A stretch of DNA of 64,000 nucleotides. It comes from Hericium rajendrae. Lineage: Eukaryota; Basidiomycota; Agaricomycetes; Russulales; Hericiaceae. The stretch spans positions 1,426,001-1,490,000 of the forward strand of contig CM065891.1 of assembly GCA_033439255.1 (NCBI GenBank). Reading direction: 5' to 3'. Both the position numbers and the translations under genes were made by a program. The notes below the pieces were generated by a model. The model was not told the DNA's origin, searched no databases, and worked only from the letters and a program-made list of their open reading frames with translations. Each line of letters begins with the position of its first letter. Position 1 is the stretch's first letter. Of the stretch, positions 35,301 to 43,636 are shown piece after piece.

Positions 35301-37494
35301 AGACGGGGAAAACACCCACATACAGGAAAGAATAAAAGGGGAGCAGCTGCAACGAGAACGGCAGCAGTTCCACTCGAAACAGCTACCCCCAATGGACTCC
35401 ACCCAAGACTTCCCTATTGTTCACCCGCCTGCGGATATTCTCTTTAATCCTGACCGACCTCCGATTCCTCAGCCTATGCGCATGCCATTCCGAGGTAACA
35501 CGTTAGTAGATCGTGTACGCGCCAAGTTGCTCACTTACCTGGATCTAGCGTGGCCCGACCTGGATGCGCACGCAATGCGAGGCGCGTTGAACCGGATGAC
35601 CGACCGATTCACCGAGCTGGAGGACCATCGCCATTTCCTCACGATAAGCATCACCTCTAACCACGGACTGAACCTCGGGACCGGGTGGGATGGAGCGACG
35701 CAGTACCGCGATGCCTTCCTCGCCAACGCACAGTTTATCTGGAGGGACCCGAATAACCCGGATGAAGGCGGAATCGAGTTCGGACAGGTTTACGCTCGTG
35801 TCTTCAACGAGGCGCGTCGCGTCGCGAACAGATCTCCGGAGGATGAAGGACTCCCTGGGCTCCCGTACGGAGTGTTCACTCGTCACGGTAGGATTCCAGG
35901 GACCTTTCCAGAAGATGACCCGGTGGAAGGATATTCGGTGAACCCCGACTCCCCTGGTCAAGACTCTACGAACGCCGGCGACACGAATGATCCCACGCCC
36001 CTTCCCGGTCAGAACGCTAATCCGTCCCCTGATTCGAACAATTCGATCTCGCCAACTGCTCAGCTCAACGGGACGTCTACAACTGACACCGAAGCCGATG
36101 ACGAAGGGGACGGGGAAGTTCGAGTTACTCGCCCGCGTTTCTTTCCAAACCCTAGATATTTCGAGCTTCGAGGAACCCCCATCAGCGTCGGAACTGGCAC
36201 CACGGAGGCGACGATCTCTACTGACAGCACGTCTGTTGCATACTCCCCCGTTTCCCCACCTGACGACTCCGACTCAGACTCGGACATGCCATCGTTAGTC
36301 ACCTTATCTACCTCCGACTCGAGCTATAATTCCTTTCCAGGAACCCCGGACTCGTTGCCGCTCATCAAGGACAGGGGAATTCAAGTTCGGCAAGCCGAAG
36401 AAGATCAAGTCGATCCGGCGACGGGCAAGGAGTTTAGGTGGGGAGACGAACCGATCGACCCTCGACTGGCTAGAATCTTGCAGGGGAAGGTCTGCGTGAA
36501 GAAGCCCTCCCTGGTCTCTATTCGCGCGCGCTTCACGTCTGACGATCTGACTCTCGACCCTGCCTCGGAAGAAATATCTCAGACCGCGGCTACTTCACAA
36601 AGTCTCGACACAGCCCCGGCAGGGGTCGCGACGACTCAGGCGTCAAGCAACGCGAGCTCGAATTCAACCGAGAACTCCGGTTCGAAGGAAGGGAGCCAGC
36701 TGGATCTCCTCTACCCAGGGCAAGACGACGTGGCTACGATAGTGGAAGAACTAAAGATGGCAGCGAAGAAGGAGAAAGAGAGGCAGATGGAGATAGATAA
36801 GGAGAACCTGCCCCCGATCTACGTTAAGGACAGCGGACTGGCGCACGGTCCCCTGAGGGGCGTGCCTGCGAGCAGCGCGAGCGAGCACTCCGTCGAGCGT
36901 GGACGACACCTCCTTAACATCGAACCTATGCAGTACCCTCACGACTTCGTTAAGCCCGGCCGCTACATAAATAAGGTACAAGGCGCGCTCGACTTTCTCG
37001 TTCCCGGACGCCGTACCCTGGCAGACGATCCCTTTCATCAGGACGCGGTCCCTTTATACGCATTCTGGCGACAGGTCTTTCAGACGTTTCTTATCGTGCT
37101 CAAGGACAACTTGGGGGCAGCTCGGCGTCATTACGACAGCGAAATCAAGGAGCTCGCCGACATATTTAACGAGCCCGCTATCGTCTTCATTCAGGACTTC
37201 GCGGTTGACGACCCTCGCCTACCCCCGAGCGTGTTTCTCCGACCCTCTGAGGCCGGATTTCTGCGCTCCATGGCGGAGTTCTTTCGGTTGCAGGGACGTA
37301 AGAATTATGCTATCGCAGCGCATCAGTTGCTCTCGACCCACTTCGGGGACGATTATCTTATCATACGAACTGTGGGCACCGGGCTGCTCGACGGATTGCA
37401 ACACCCGGGGCTCATCACCCTGCATGACCGCGAATTTAACGAGTTGCAAGGGCTCGTCGACGAGTATATCATCGACGAGAAGATCTTCGTCTAA
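32302..37494 (+). CDS. gag: Gypsy gag-protease polyprotein with long C-terminal extension
   Basis: A continuous ORF of 1730 codons from ATG 32302 to TAA 37494. Residues about 65-200 are a Ty3/Gypsy gag capsid-like domain (RFIEHFEKLCTQNNVTSD, LRKDLMTYFDADLYSQRFK). A disordered acidic segment follows. A CCHC zinc knuckle lies at residues 418-431 (CFGCREIGHGLGIC). The retropepsin active site DTGS is at residue 806 (IEAIIDTGSQLNILN), with a GRPWQRG block near 880. Beyond the protease about 800 more residues continue, including a repeated-looking acidic tail, a module near 1070-1200 (LDLAWPDLDAHAMRGALN, FAQVY-like) and a C-terminal helical module (VPLYAFWRQVFQTFLIVLKD to DEYIIDEKIFV). I do not recognise these extra modules. 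The end overlaps the pol frame by about 290 nt. Confidence 0.92.
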   Translation: MPGNLSEQVPSGEGMYGNYGYTNDGYHYGLNTAVPVPTANPNSPILSVLTMPLPGTKNAPLKFKGEYNYVERFIEHFEKLCTQNNVTSDRERCTAVKQYCSRNVTEVIEGLPSYRKPNWAALRKDLMTYFDADLYSQRFKKRDLIAFTKKTKHKRMNDLGSWRKYTRGFVKIAGWLRDKDKISEAEEAIYFWAGIGRGLRDIIEARYLSTHPTADRSKPFPVNDISAIAEKILQRNKFDDILEDESDDFGTDWSGEDESEEEDTSDDDLRYDKQRWKAAHKSSKKRKTPKRKKVKYEDDANEEVINKPRRAGTPPAREADNDEVEGLVRELSRMKINDPNYALVYYRALRMDDRIASIVAPPFIGQGKSGESEERGRDRSLTRNNWTREGPPHMSQPGPARGPPPLTFPPVRRDEIRCFGCREIGHGLGICPKVNEQVSKGLIARDSSRRLTHGNGAPIRRSGNETLLEAAARERGEMGRSNTTQSNLVMVEDIEESDDDDAHPVFLMANDSDEEYFAFPVERTPKQSTAARRRVFDGVYPPKRIPPGKRTGGDDSRPLTPGHRTTQAARIPGERIGHPGTRKKSVGENQNPISKSQAQKPDPSKENNSVREDVPMDWRATNNDDSSEEDESGKEDRLRRMQTRLRTSNVQPTIEQLEDVVPTAITPQRPIDTRRPAFDPKDDEDILEEMTNRPQKGAKGPRTISKTIEKENKSKATINRKSAISVDPSRVLGQVLKTPVQLSIGDILGSSKELQNILTENMKRKSVNVALVNKAETRQTTINRPHRPLIKVTLQFKGRGIEAIIDTGSQLNILNRQVWKDTVQLPLDISKKIDMQDANGGTEALEGLMRNVPLTFGSVVTHADLFVGEHVPFEMLLGRPWQRGNFVSIDERPDGTYLVFKNPSQLEEPLYEVVVDQEPVDLGDVYFSKIEEYEKEEFRTYLVLEKTPEKDGRDDASEETLPEVNKKEISWENPKVGKERMDLDESKGNERKNTSQREETDGENTHIQERIKGEQLQRERQQFHSKQLPPMDSTQDFPIVHPPADILFNPDRPPIPQPMRMPFRGNTLVDRVRAKLLTYLDLAWPDLDAHAMRGALNRMTDRFTELEDHRHFLTISITSNHGLNLGTGWDGATQYRDAFLANAQFIWRDPNNPDEGGIEFGQVYARVFNEARRVANRSPEDEGLPGLPYGVFTRHGRIPGTFPEDDPVEGYSVNPDSPGQDSTNAGDTNDPTPLPGQNANPSPDSNNSISPTAQLNGTSTTDTEADDEGDGEVRVTRPRFFPNPRYFELRGTPISVGTGTTEATISTDSTSVAYSPVSPPDDSDSDSDMPSLVTLSTSDSSYNSFPGTPDSLPLIKDRGIQVRQAEEDQVDPATGKEFRWGDEPIDPRLARILQGKVCVKKPSLVSIRARFTSDDLTLDPASEEISQTAATSQSLDTAPAGVATTQASSNASSNSTENSGSKEGSQLDLLYPGQDDVATIVEELKMAAKKEKERQMEIDKENLPPIYVKDSGLAHGPLRGVPASSASEHSVERGRHLLNIEPMQYPHDFVKPGRYINKVQGALDFLVPGRRTLADDPFHQDAVPLYAFWRQVFQTFLIVLKDNLGAARRHYDSEIKELADIFNEPAIVFIQDFAVDDPRLPPSVFLRPSEAGFLRSMAEFFRLQGRKNYAIAAHQLLSTHFGDDYLIIRTVGTGLLDGLQHPGLITLHDREFNELQGLVDEYIIDEKIFV

Positions 37495-40400
37495 GGTCTG
37501 TCCCGATTCGGTATGGAGAGAGTCTGAAGCTAAATTCCCCGCGAACGTCTGTAGTGATCGATGTAGCTATTCGCGGTGCTTCGGCGCCTGCTCCTCAAAC
37601 GATCCCCGACTCATGCAGTATTTTCGAGTAGCACGGAGAGCGCTCGAACGTCTTGGTTTCACGATATTCGGTTCTATATTTCCCCATCTCGAATCCGTTC
37701 ACTGTAACACTACTTCCGGCTCTCTTTTAGAAGACTCCCTTCGACCTATATATGCGAATCTCAACGGTGCTTCTCTACTCAGTATGCAAACTCCTTTTCT
37801 AAGCCCGGGCAACTTACCATTTACAGTCATCCTTAATCCATATCTCTCGCCATCGCCCGTGGCGCTATGTCTCTCTCTCTCTCCCCATCGTGATAGCTTA
37901 ACTAATGTACGATACTACATTGACAGAAGTCGGCCGGACGAAGAGTCCGAACGTCGAGTTGTACGATACCTTTCGGATAGAAGGAGTTTCCTGCCAGACG
38001 AAGAATCCGAGCCTTATGTACAATATGATAGAAATTACGAACTGACCAAGAAATTCAGTCATGTTTCCTTGTATAAGCCGGTCCCGCGGGAAAGTCTATC
38101 GTGTTACTGGTACTCGATTAAAAGTTCCTCTTCACTCCCAGTTACGTCAGATTCAGAATTACCTCTCACTTATCAATCCTTGACGGCCTATAAACGAGTT
38201 GACAAGAAAATAAAACCCGTAGCAGGAACGTTTCCCGAATCAGCGCGAGTACATCGGCGCTTCCCTGAAGATCCACTTCAAAGCCTGCCTCCATTGACAC
38301 AACGACCACCAGAATTCGAACCTAACGGGCGCATAACGTCGGAACGCCTCGAACTCTTAAGTATCAACAGTGAAGGGTTCCTCTGGCCAGAAGAGGAAAA
38401 GCTATTCAAACATATTATGGTCCTAAACCAGGAAGCACTCGCCTTCGAAGAAACGCAACGAGGAACATTAAAGGAGTCATATTTCACGCCGTATATCATT
38501 CCAACCATTCCTCACACGCCGTGGACTTACAAGAATATTCCCATTCCTCCAGGGATCAAAGACAAAGTGATTGACCTCTTGAAGGAGAAAATTTCAGCTG
38601 GGGTATACGAGCCATCCCAGTCCGCCTACCGATCACGATGGTTTTGCGTGTTAAAAAAGAATGGAAAGCTACGTATAGTCCACGATCTGCAACCGCTCAA
38701 CAAAGTAACCATACGCGATGCAGGTGTACCACCTATTTTGGACAATTTCGTCGAACCATTTGCAGGGCGAGCCTGTAGTACTGTCTTTGACCTTTTTGGG
38801 GATTCGACGCCCGAAAAGTCAACCCAGAGAGTCGAGACTTAACCGCATTCTTGACACCATTAGGTCTGCTCCGGATCACCTCAATGCCTATGGGCTTTAC
38901 CAACTCTCCGGCAGAATTCCAGAACTGCATGACCTTCGTCTTACAAGATGAGATCCCCGACCACGCTAATATATTCATCGATGACCTTGCCGTGCGTGGA
39001 CCAAAGACGCAGTACCTAGACGCAAATGGAAATCCCGAGGTGCTGACAGAAAATCCAGGAATTCGCAGATTTATCTGGGAGCACGTGGTAGACGTGCATC
39101 GGATCATGCACAGGATCAAGGAGGCCGGGGCCACTTTTGCACCAAACAAGGTGCAGCTCTGCAGGCCAAACGTGGTGATTCTTGGACAAACATGTACGCC
39201 CGAAGGGCGAATACCGGAAGACAAGAAGGTGGAAAAGATCACGACATGGCCACCTCTGAAGAATCCAAAGGAAGTACGTGGATTCCTAGGACTCTGCGGT
39301 ACGGTACGAATATGGATCCCACGATATTCAGAGATAATACGGCCCTTGACAGAACTAACACGGAAGCAGGTCGAGTTCGTATGGGACGAACGACGAGCAA
39401 AAGCGTTCGAACGCCTAAAGCAACTAGTATCTAGCGCGCCTGCATTACGTTCAATCGATTACAATTCCTCCAATCCGGTGATCCTTTCAGTCGATTCCAG
39501 CTACATCGCTGTAGGATTCATTTTATCGCAGCTCGACGACGAAGGAAGACGCCGGCCTGCAAGATATGGGTCACTCCCCATGTCCGAAGTTGAGTCGCGA
39601 TATTCCCAACCAAAGTTAGAACTGTTCGGCTTATATCGAGCCCTAAAACATTACAGTATCTATATAATTGGAGTCAAGAATTTCTATGTGGAAGTGGACG
39701 CCAAATACATCAAAGGCATGCTCAACTCCCCGGACCTCCAGCCAAATGCTGCGGTAAACAGATGGATTCAAGGAATCCTAATGTTCGACTTCACATTGAT
39801 CCACGTATCTGCAGAAAAGTTCCGAGGGCCGGACGCGCTATCTCGGCGAAGCCCGGCAGACGGAGAAGAACTGGAATTTGACGACGATTCGTGGCTTGAC
39901 AACATCGCCCTATACGCGACCACGAAAACGCCTATAGCAAGATCGGAGGAAGAGCACCGGGCTCGAACCCCCGCTCAATACTCAACGGACGAGTTACCCT
40001 CGTCGTTCCCCATCACCAGACGACTTGACAATACTCTTGAAGACATTCGTAGGTTCCTTACAACTCTTCAGTACCCAGATTATATCAAATCCACAAAAGA
40101 CGATATGCGATTTATTCAGAAAGCCTCGAAGTACTTCGTCAAAAATGGAGCAATGTTCAGAAGAAATGGTACGCGAGCACCCGTCAAAGTCATCCTCCAA
40201 AGGAAGGGACGCATTGATCTTATGACTCAGGCACACGAAGGATTAGGACATCGGGGAGAACAGTCAGTATTTGAAACTCTAAGGTTGCGATTCTTCTGGC
40301 CGCACATGCGAGCAGACATACATCACCACATACAATCATGCCACGAGTGCCAGCTCCGGAGTCTGAAAAGAATGCAAGTCCCCTTGACTGTATCTACGCC

Positions 40401-41376
40401 TTCAGCATTATGGGTAAAGGTGTACATTGATCTAATGAATATGCCTAAGACTTCTGAGAAGAACGGGTTCAGATACATTGTAGCTGCGCGAGATGATCTA
40501 TCGCGTGCGTCAGAGGGAAGAGCCTTGAGAAACAAAAATTCGACTGGAATTGCTAGGTTCCTTTGGGAACAAATCTACTGCCGCTACGGAGCTATAGGAC
40601 AGATTGTTACTGATAATGGATCCGAGTTTCAGCTTGCCTTTCATGAGCTAACCGAAAAATGGGGGATCCCACATGTCACCATCTCTCCTTATAACTCTAA
40701 GGCCAATGGGGTAGTTGAACGCGGACACTATATAATACGGGAAGCTATCGTTAAATCCTGCGAAGGAAGAATAAATCAGTGGCCCAGCAAAGTAGCTCAT
40801 GCTTTCTTTGCTGATCGAATCACCGTAAGTCAAGTTACAGGATTCTCCCCATATTTTTTGCTCCATGGAACACATCCGGTACTCCCTTTCGACCTGACTG
40901 AAGCATCGTTCCTTGTCGACGGATTTCAGGCAGGAATGAAACCAGAAGATCTCCTGGTGCTAAGGATTAGACAGCTTGAGAAGAGACCTGCGGACATCGC
41001 AGCGGCGGCACTATGTCTTAGGAAGTGCAGATTTCGATCAAAGGAAAAGTTTGAGAAGAAGTTCGCCAAAAGGCTTCGACGTGATTTCTATCAGCCCGGA
41101 GAACTAGTCTTAATTCGTAACTCGGCGGTGGAACAGAGCAAAAACAAGAAGGCCAAGCCCCGATATCTTGGGCCATTCATCATTGACCGACGAACACAAG
41201 GAGGATCTTATGTTCTAAAAGAAGTAACCGGCACAATCAAACGAGACGCGGTTGCAGCATTCAGACTTCTGCCTTACATATCACGCGAAGGGACGAGACT
41301 CAGACAACTGGCCACAGAACTAGCCAACCGAGAAGATGGAGACTCTAATACTGAAGACAGTTCAGAAGAAGACTAA
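37205..41376 (+). pseudogene. pol: Gypsy pol: reverse transcriptase, RNase H, integrase (one frameshift)
   Basis: The pol frame is +1 relative to gag, opens inside the gag end and has no ATG near its start, so frameshifted translation is likely. A linker leads to KRVDKKIKPVAGTFPE. The RT reads GVYEPSQSAYRSRWFCVLKK, IVHDLQPLNKVTIRDAG, and motif A TVFDLF, where one T is missing from the T5 run at 38793-38797. Adding it gives the usual WGFDAR continuation. The next frame carries SMPMGFTNSPAEFQ and the catalytic FIDD. RNase H begins VILSVDSSYIAVGFILSQLD. Integrase has an HHCC domain (HEGLGH, CHECQ near 40231-40355) and the D-D-E core (VYIDLM, VTDNGSEFQ, GVVERGHY). The tail matches fungal Gypsy integrases (FIIDRRTQGGSYVL). 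The stop is at 41376. Confidence 0.93.
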
Positions 41377-41431
41377 ATACAAATCCAAGAAGCAGGCAAC
41401 CAGAGACGGTTGCAATTCAATTCCCCGCGGA
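41377..41431 (+). other. Short spacer between pol and the right LTR
   Basis: No purine-rich tract is present. The last bases are AATTCCCCGCGGA; AATTCCCCGCG recurs at 37533-37543 just after the gag stop. On the minus strand this spacer supplies the final codons and TGA of the antisense LTR gene. Confidence 0.6.
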
Positions 41432-41935
41432 TGTCGCGTTCACGAAAAGTTCGTAAACTCGACCATGGACTTTCCCTGAATCAGCCCTACTATCATTTGA
41501 CTGCTTGATCCAGCGTTTCATTAAGATGGCCGACTCCTGAATAGCTGAAGGTGGGTTCAGATCAAGATTCATCAGGTCAGCACTGAAAGAAAATGAAATT
41601 GAATATAATCCCTAACATCATATAATATTATTACGACTCACGGAAAATTGACGAAGTTACGCATCCCAGCTAGCCTCAATCGAACAATCTGGGTGCCCTA
41701 GAAGGAGATTCGGAGAATAAGCAGCATGAACGAGGGACTCATTGGATAAATGGAAACTTGCATCGCTCTGGATAGCGGTCGACTGGACCTTGGCGTGGAT
41801 TATTTCGCCCGTGGAATCCCAAAAATACACCCATTGACCATTCTAACAGGAAAACAAGGGCATGAGACATATCAGGATAAACTCAAGTTAAAGAACCCTT
41901 ACCTGAAAATTAAGCAGAGGATTGATGGTGTCCAT
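41417..41935 (-). CDS. Antisense intron-bearing gene in the LTR, 111-residue product of unknown function
   Basis: Not a recognised family. Four exons on the minus strand (41903-41935, 41842-41762, 41697-41642, 41582-41417) join in phase. Exon A reads MDTINPLLNFQ. Exon B reads NGQWVYFWDSTGEIIHAKVQ and ends QSD. Exon C begins GTQIVRLRLAGMRNFVNF. Exon D begins ADLMNLDLNPPSAIQ and ends VNATSAGN with TGA at 41417-41419. Donor/acceptor pairs are GTAAGG/TTAG, GCAAGT/CTAG (a GC-AG intron) and GTGAGT/CAG. The WVYFWDSTG...GTQIV pattern suggests a small beta-barrel of SH3 or Tudor type, but that is a guess. The only LTR substitution I saw falls here and is synonymous (TCG/TCA, Ser). The last four codons lie outside the LTR. 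Confidence 0.5.
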
Positions 41936-43636
41936 AGTCTAAGCAGCCAGAAGTGGGAGGCAAGATGAGAGTACTTGTAAGAGATAGCGAAACGTGCGTG
42001 GAGCATTGTACTAAGCTCAGCCACCAAATTAAAAAGGAGGCCCAGATCGAACAAAGTGACGGCAATCGAAGCATACACCGCGGTGACAAGAAGAAGGTCT
42101 CGGTTAAGCATACCTTTACGTTTGATGGACTTCTCAGGCCCAGAAAAAGTCAAAGCACTTCCTCGACGAACCAGGAACACCAACCTATCCTCGCAACCAC
42201 AATGTTCTTTCTTCGTCGCCAGTCTCACAATGGGTCCCCCCAGCCTGAAAACCAGCTTTTGGTTCACGTTGAGCGTCAAACCCGCACAACCGTGGAAAAT
42301 GTTTCCATTCTTAGCCCACGCTTCTCTCTGCAGTACGATCCGACGGAAGACCGAATGCAACTCGAAACACCTCCTCCTATATACCAGCCCTCTCAATCTC
42401 CCTTTTCTCATATCATACATCCTGATCAGCTCGCCCGCTTCCTCATCCCAGACTACATTCTGACAGACCATATCATAATTCCCACCCAGCCAGGCAAGCC
42501 GAGCGCAAGCCTCATACGTAAGGAGTGCCCTCTGGGTTCATTCTACTCCATCAGCGCCCCTCACGACCTTCCCTTCATTTTTATCTCGGCGGACTTGATC
42601 GAGGAAAACGTGAACAATCCATGGGTCTGTGTCGTCCGACCAACACGTGATGTGGCCGTGGGAGAAAGATTGGTAATAATGAGTGGAGAAGAAGGATATT
42701 GCGTATCAGGGATGGTGGAGGAGTTGGTCAGCGCAGGATTTAGCTGGATGCAGTTCAAGATCAGACGAGTCCCAGGGATCATCGACACGCACGGGCTAGG
42801 ATGGGAAGGAAACCATCTGTTCATTTTCATCCCTCGGATCTGGAGTATCACATCTTCATCACTCGCATCACGCCTCATCGCCTGGACAGGATATAGAAAG
42901 ATGGACATACTCGGTCGGTTCAACCCTTACGATCACATCCATACCTACTTCCCCCCTCACCTCAATTCCTCGATCCCACTGCCGCGGACCACCGCATTTT
43001 TCTCCTACGTCAAAAGGATGGAGGGGATCAAGGCAGCACAGATTTTGAACCGTGAATCAAGGTACTACGTCAATCTGGAAGGATGGGCAAGGATTCAGAG
43101 CAGGGAAGCTTAATGAGAAGAAGAGGCCCAATGTGGAAAGGTGCTTATTCAAAGGGGGTTACATCCGCTTACTCGCTCAAAAGGGGTCGCTGAGTCGTTC
43201 TAGTCCGATTACCAATTTACATTTTGCTTACTCGTTCTTTACAAATATGCTGAGTCGTTCAGTTCGTCGCTGATTCATGTGTTTAACTGCTGAGTCATCT
43301 GATTTGAAGTTTAGTAATACGCTCCTTTACTTACCAATCGAATTTGGGCTGGTTAGTCAGACATGTACAGCCTCGGATTCCTCTAGTATATAAAGAACCA
43401 GACCAAGGGAAAGAAATCCCTTCGAATAGACGCTATTCACCCCTGTGCAATAAAGTTGCATAAGACTGCCTGACTGCCAGACTGCTGTCCTGAATATCTC
43501 AGGAAATATATTCTGAATAAGTGTGCGACGAGCGCAAATTTCGGAAATTTAAATCCTCCCATTTGAACCACTAGGTGCACTCGGGAAAGACTGAAAACCC
43601 AGTCCATCTAGGCTGATACCACATTTCAGCGCGACA
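41432..43636 (+). repeat. Right (3') LTR, 2205 bp
   Basis: Second copy of the LTR, starting TGTCGCGTTC and ending CAGCGCGACA. It carries the intact sense ORF (41965-43113), the antisense gene, the TGAGTC array, the TATA box (43387-43395) and AATAAA (43449-43454). Confidence 0.95.
41965..43113 (+). CDS. U3-encoded sense ORF of the Gypsy element, 382 residues, unknown function
   Basis: An uninterrupted ORF of 382 codons inside U3 of the right LTR, on the same strand as gag and pol and about 590 nt downstream of the pol stop. Genomic RNA made from the left LTR would therefore carry it at its 3' end, the place where env or accessory genes sit in other retroelements. I recognise no family. The N-terminal 80 residues are basic and low in quality, so the true start may be the later ATG at 42202 (MFFLRRQSHNGS). 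The rest looks like a folded protein (PENQLLVHVERQTRTTVENV, SFYSISAPHDLPFIFISAD, NNPWVCVVRPTRDVAVGERL, GFSWMQFKIRRVPGIIDTHG, GRFNPYDHIHTYFPPHLN). No signal peptide or clear membrane span is seen. Confidence 0.55.
   Translation: MRVLVRDSETCVEHCTKLSHQIKKEAQIEQSDGNRSIHRGDKKKVSVKHTFTFDGLLRPRKSQSTSSTNQEHQPILATTMFFLRRQSHNGSPQPENQLLVHVERQTRTTVENVSILSPRFSLQYDPTEDRMQLETPPPIYQPSQSPFSHIIHPDQLARFLIPDYILTDHIIIPTQPGKPSASLIRKECPLGSFYSISAPHDLPFIFISADLIEENVNNPWVCVVRPTRDVAVGERLVIMSGEEGYCVSGMVEELVSAGFSWMQFKIRRVPGIIDTHGLGWEGNHLFIFIPRIWSITSSSLASRLIAWTGYRKMDILGRFNPYDHIHTYFPPHLNSSIPLPRTTAFFSYVKRMEGIKAAQILNRESRYYVNLEGWARIQSREA

Larger units (their letters stand above)
29845..43636 (+). mobile_element. Gypsy-type LTR retrotransposon, 13.8 kb, with coding LTRs
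   Basis: Bounded by direct repeats of 2.2 kb that begin TGTCGC and end GCGACA, an inverted pair. Inside, in order: a primer-binding-like TGG at 32052, a giant gag-protease ORF (32302-37494), and pol (37205-41376) with reverse transcriptase, RNase H and integrase. The RT-RNase H-integrase order marks Ty3/Gypsy type. It is inserted in ORF1 of a LINE that runs on the opposite strand. The LTRs differ, as far as I could read, by one substitution and two 1-nt indels, so the insertion is young. Pol carries a 1-nt deletion. No typical polypurine tract precedes the right LTR. Confidence 0.95.

Noticed and set aside
41750-41968. 72-codon plus-strand frame whose TGA overlaps the ATG of the U3 ORF
   Set aside because: An ATGA overlap looked like coupled translation, but the opposite strand here carries better evidence (spliced antisense exons), so this frame is probably its shadow.
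41899-42471. 190-codon minus-strand frame in the right LTR
   Set aside because: It overlaps the longer sense ORF, is Cys/Arg-rich without domains, and its 3' end lies in a different frame from the antisense exons.
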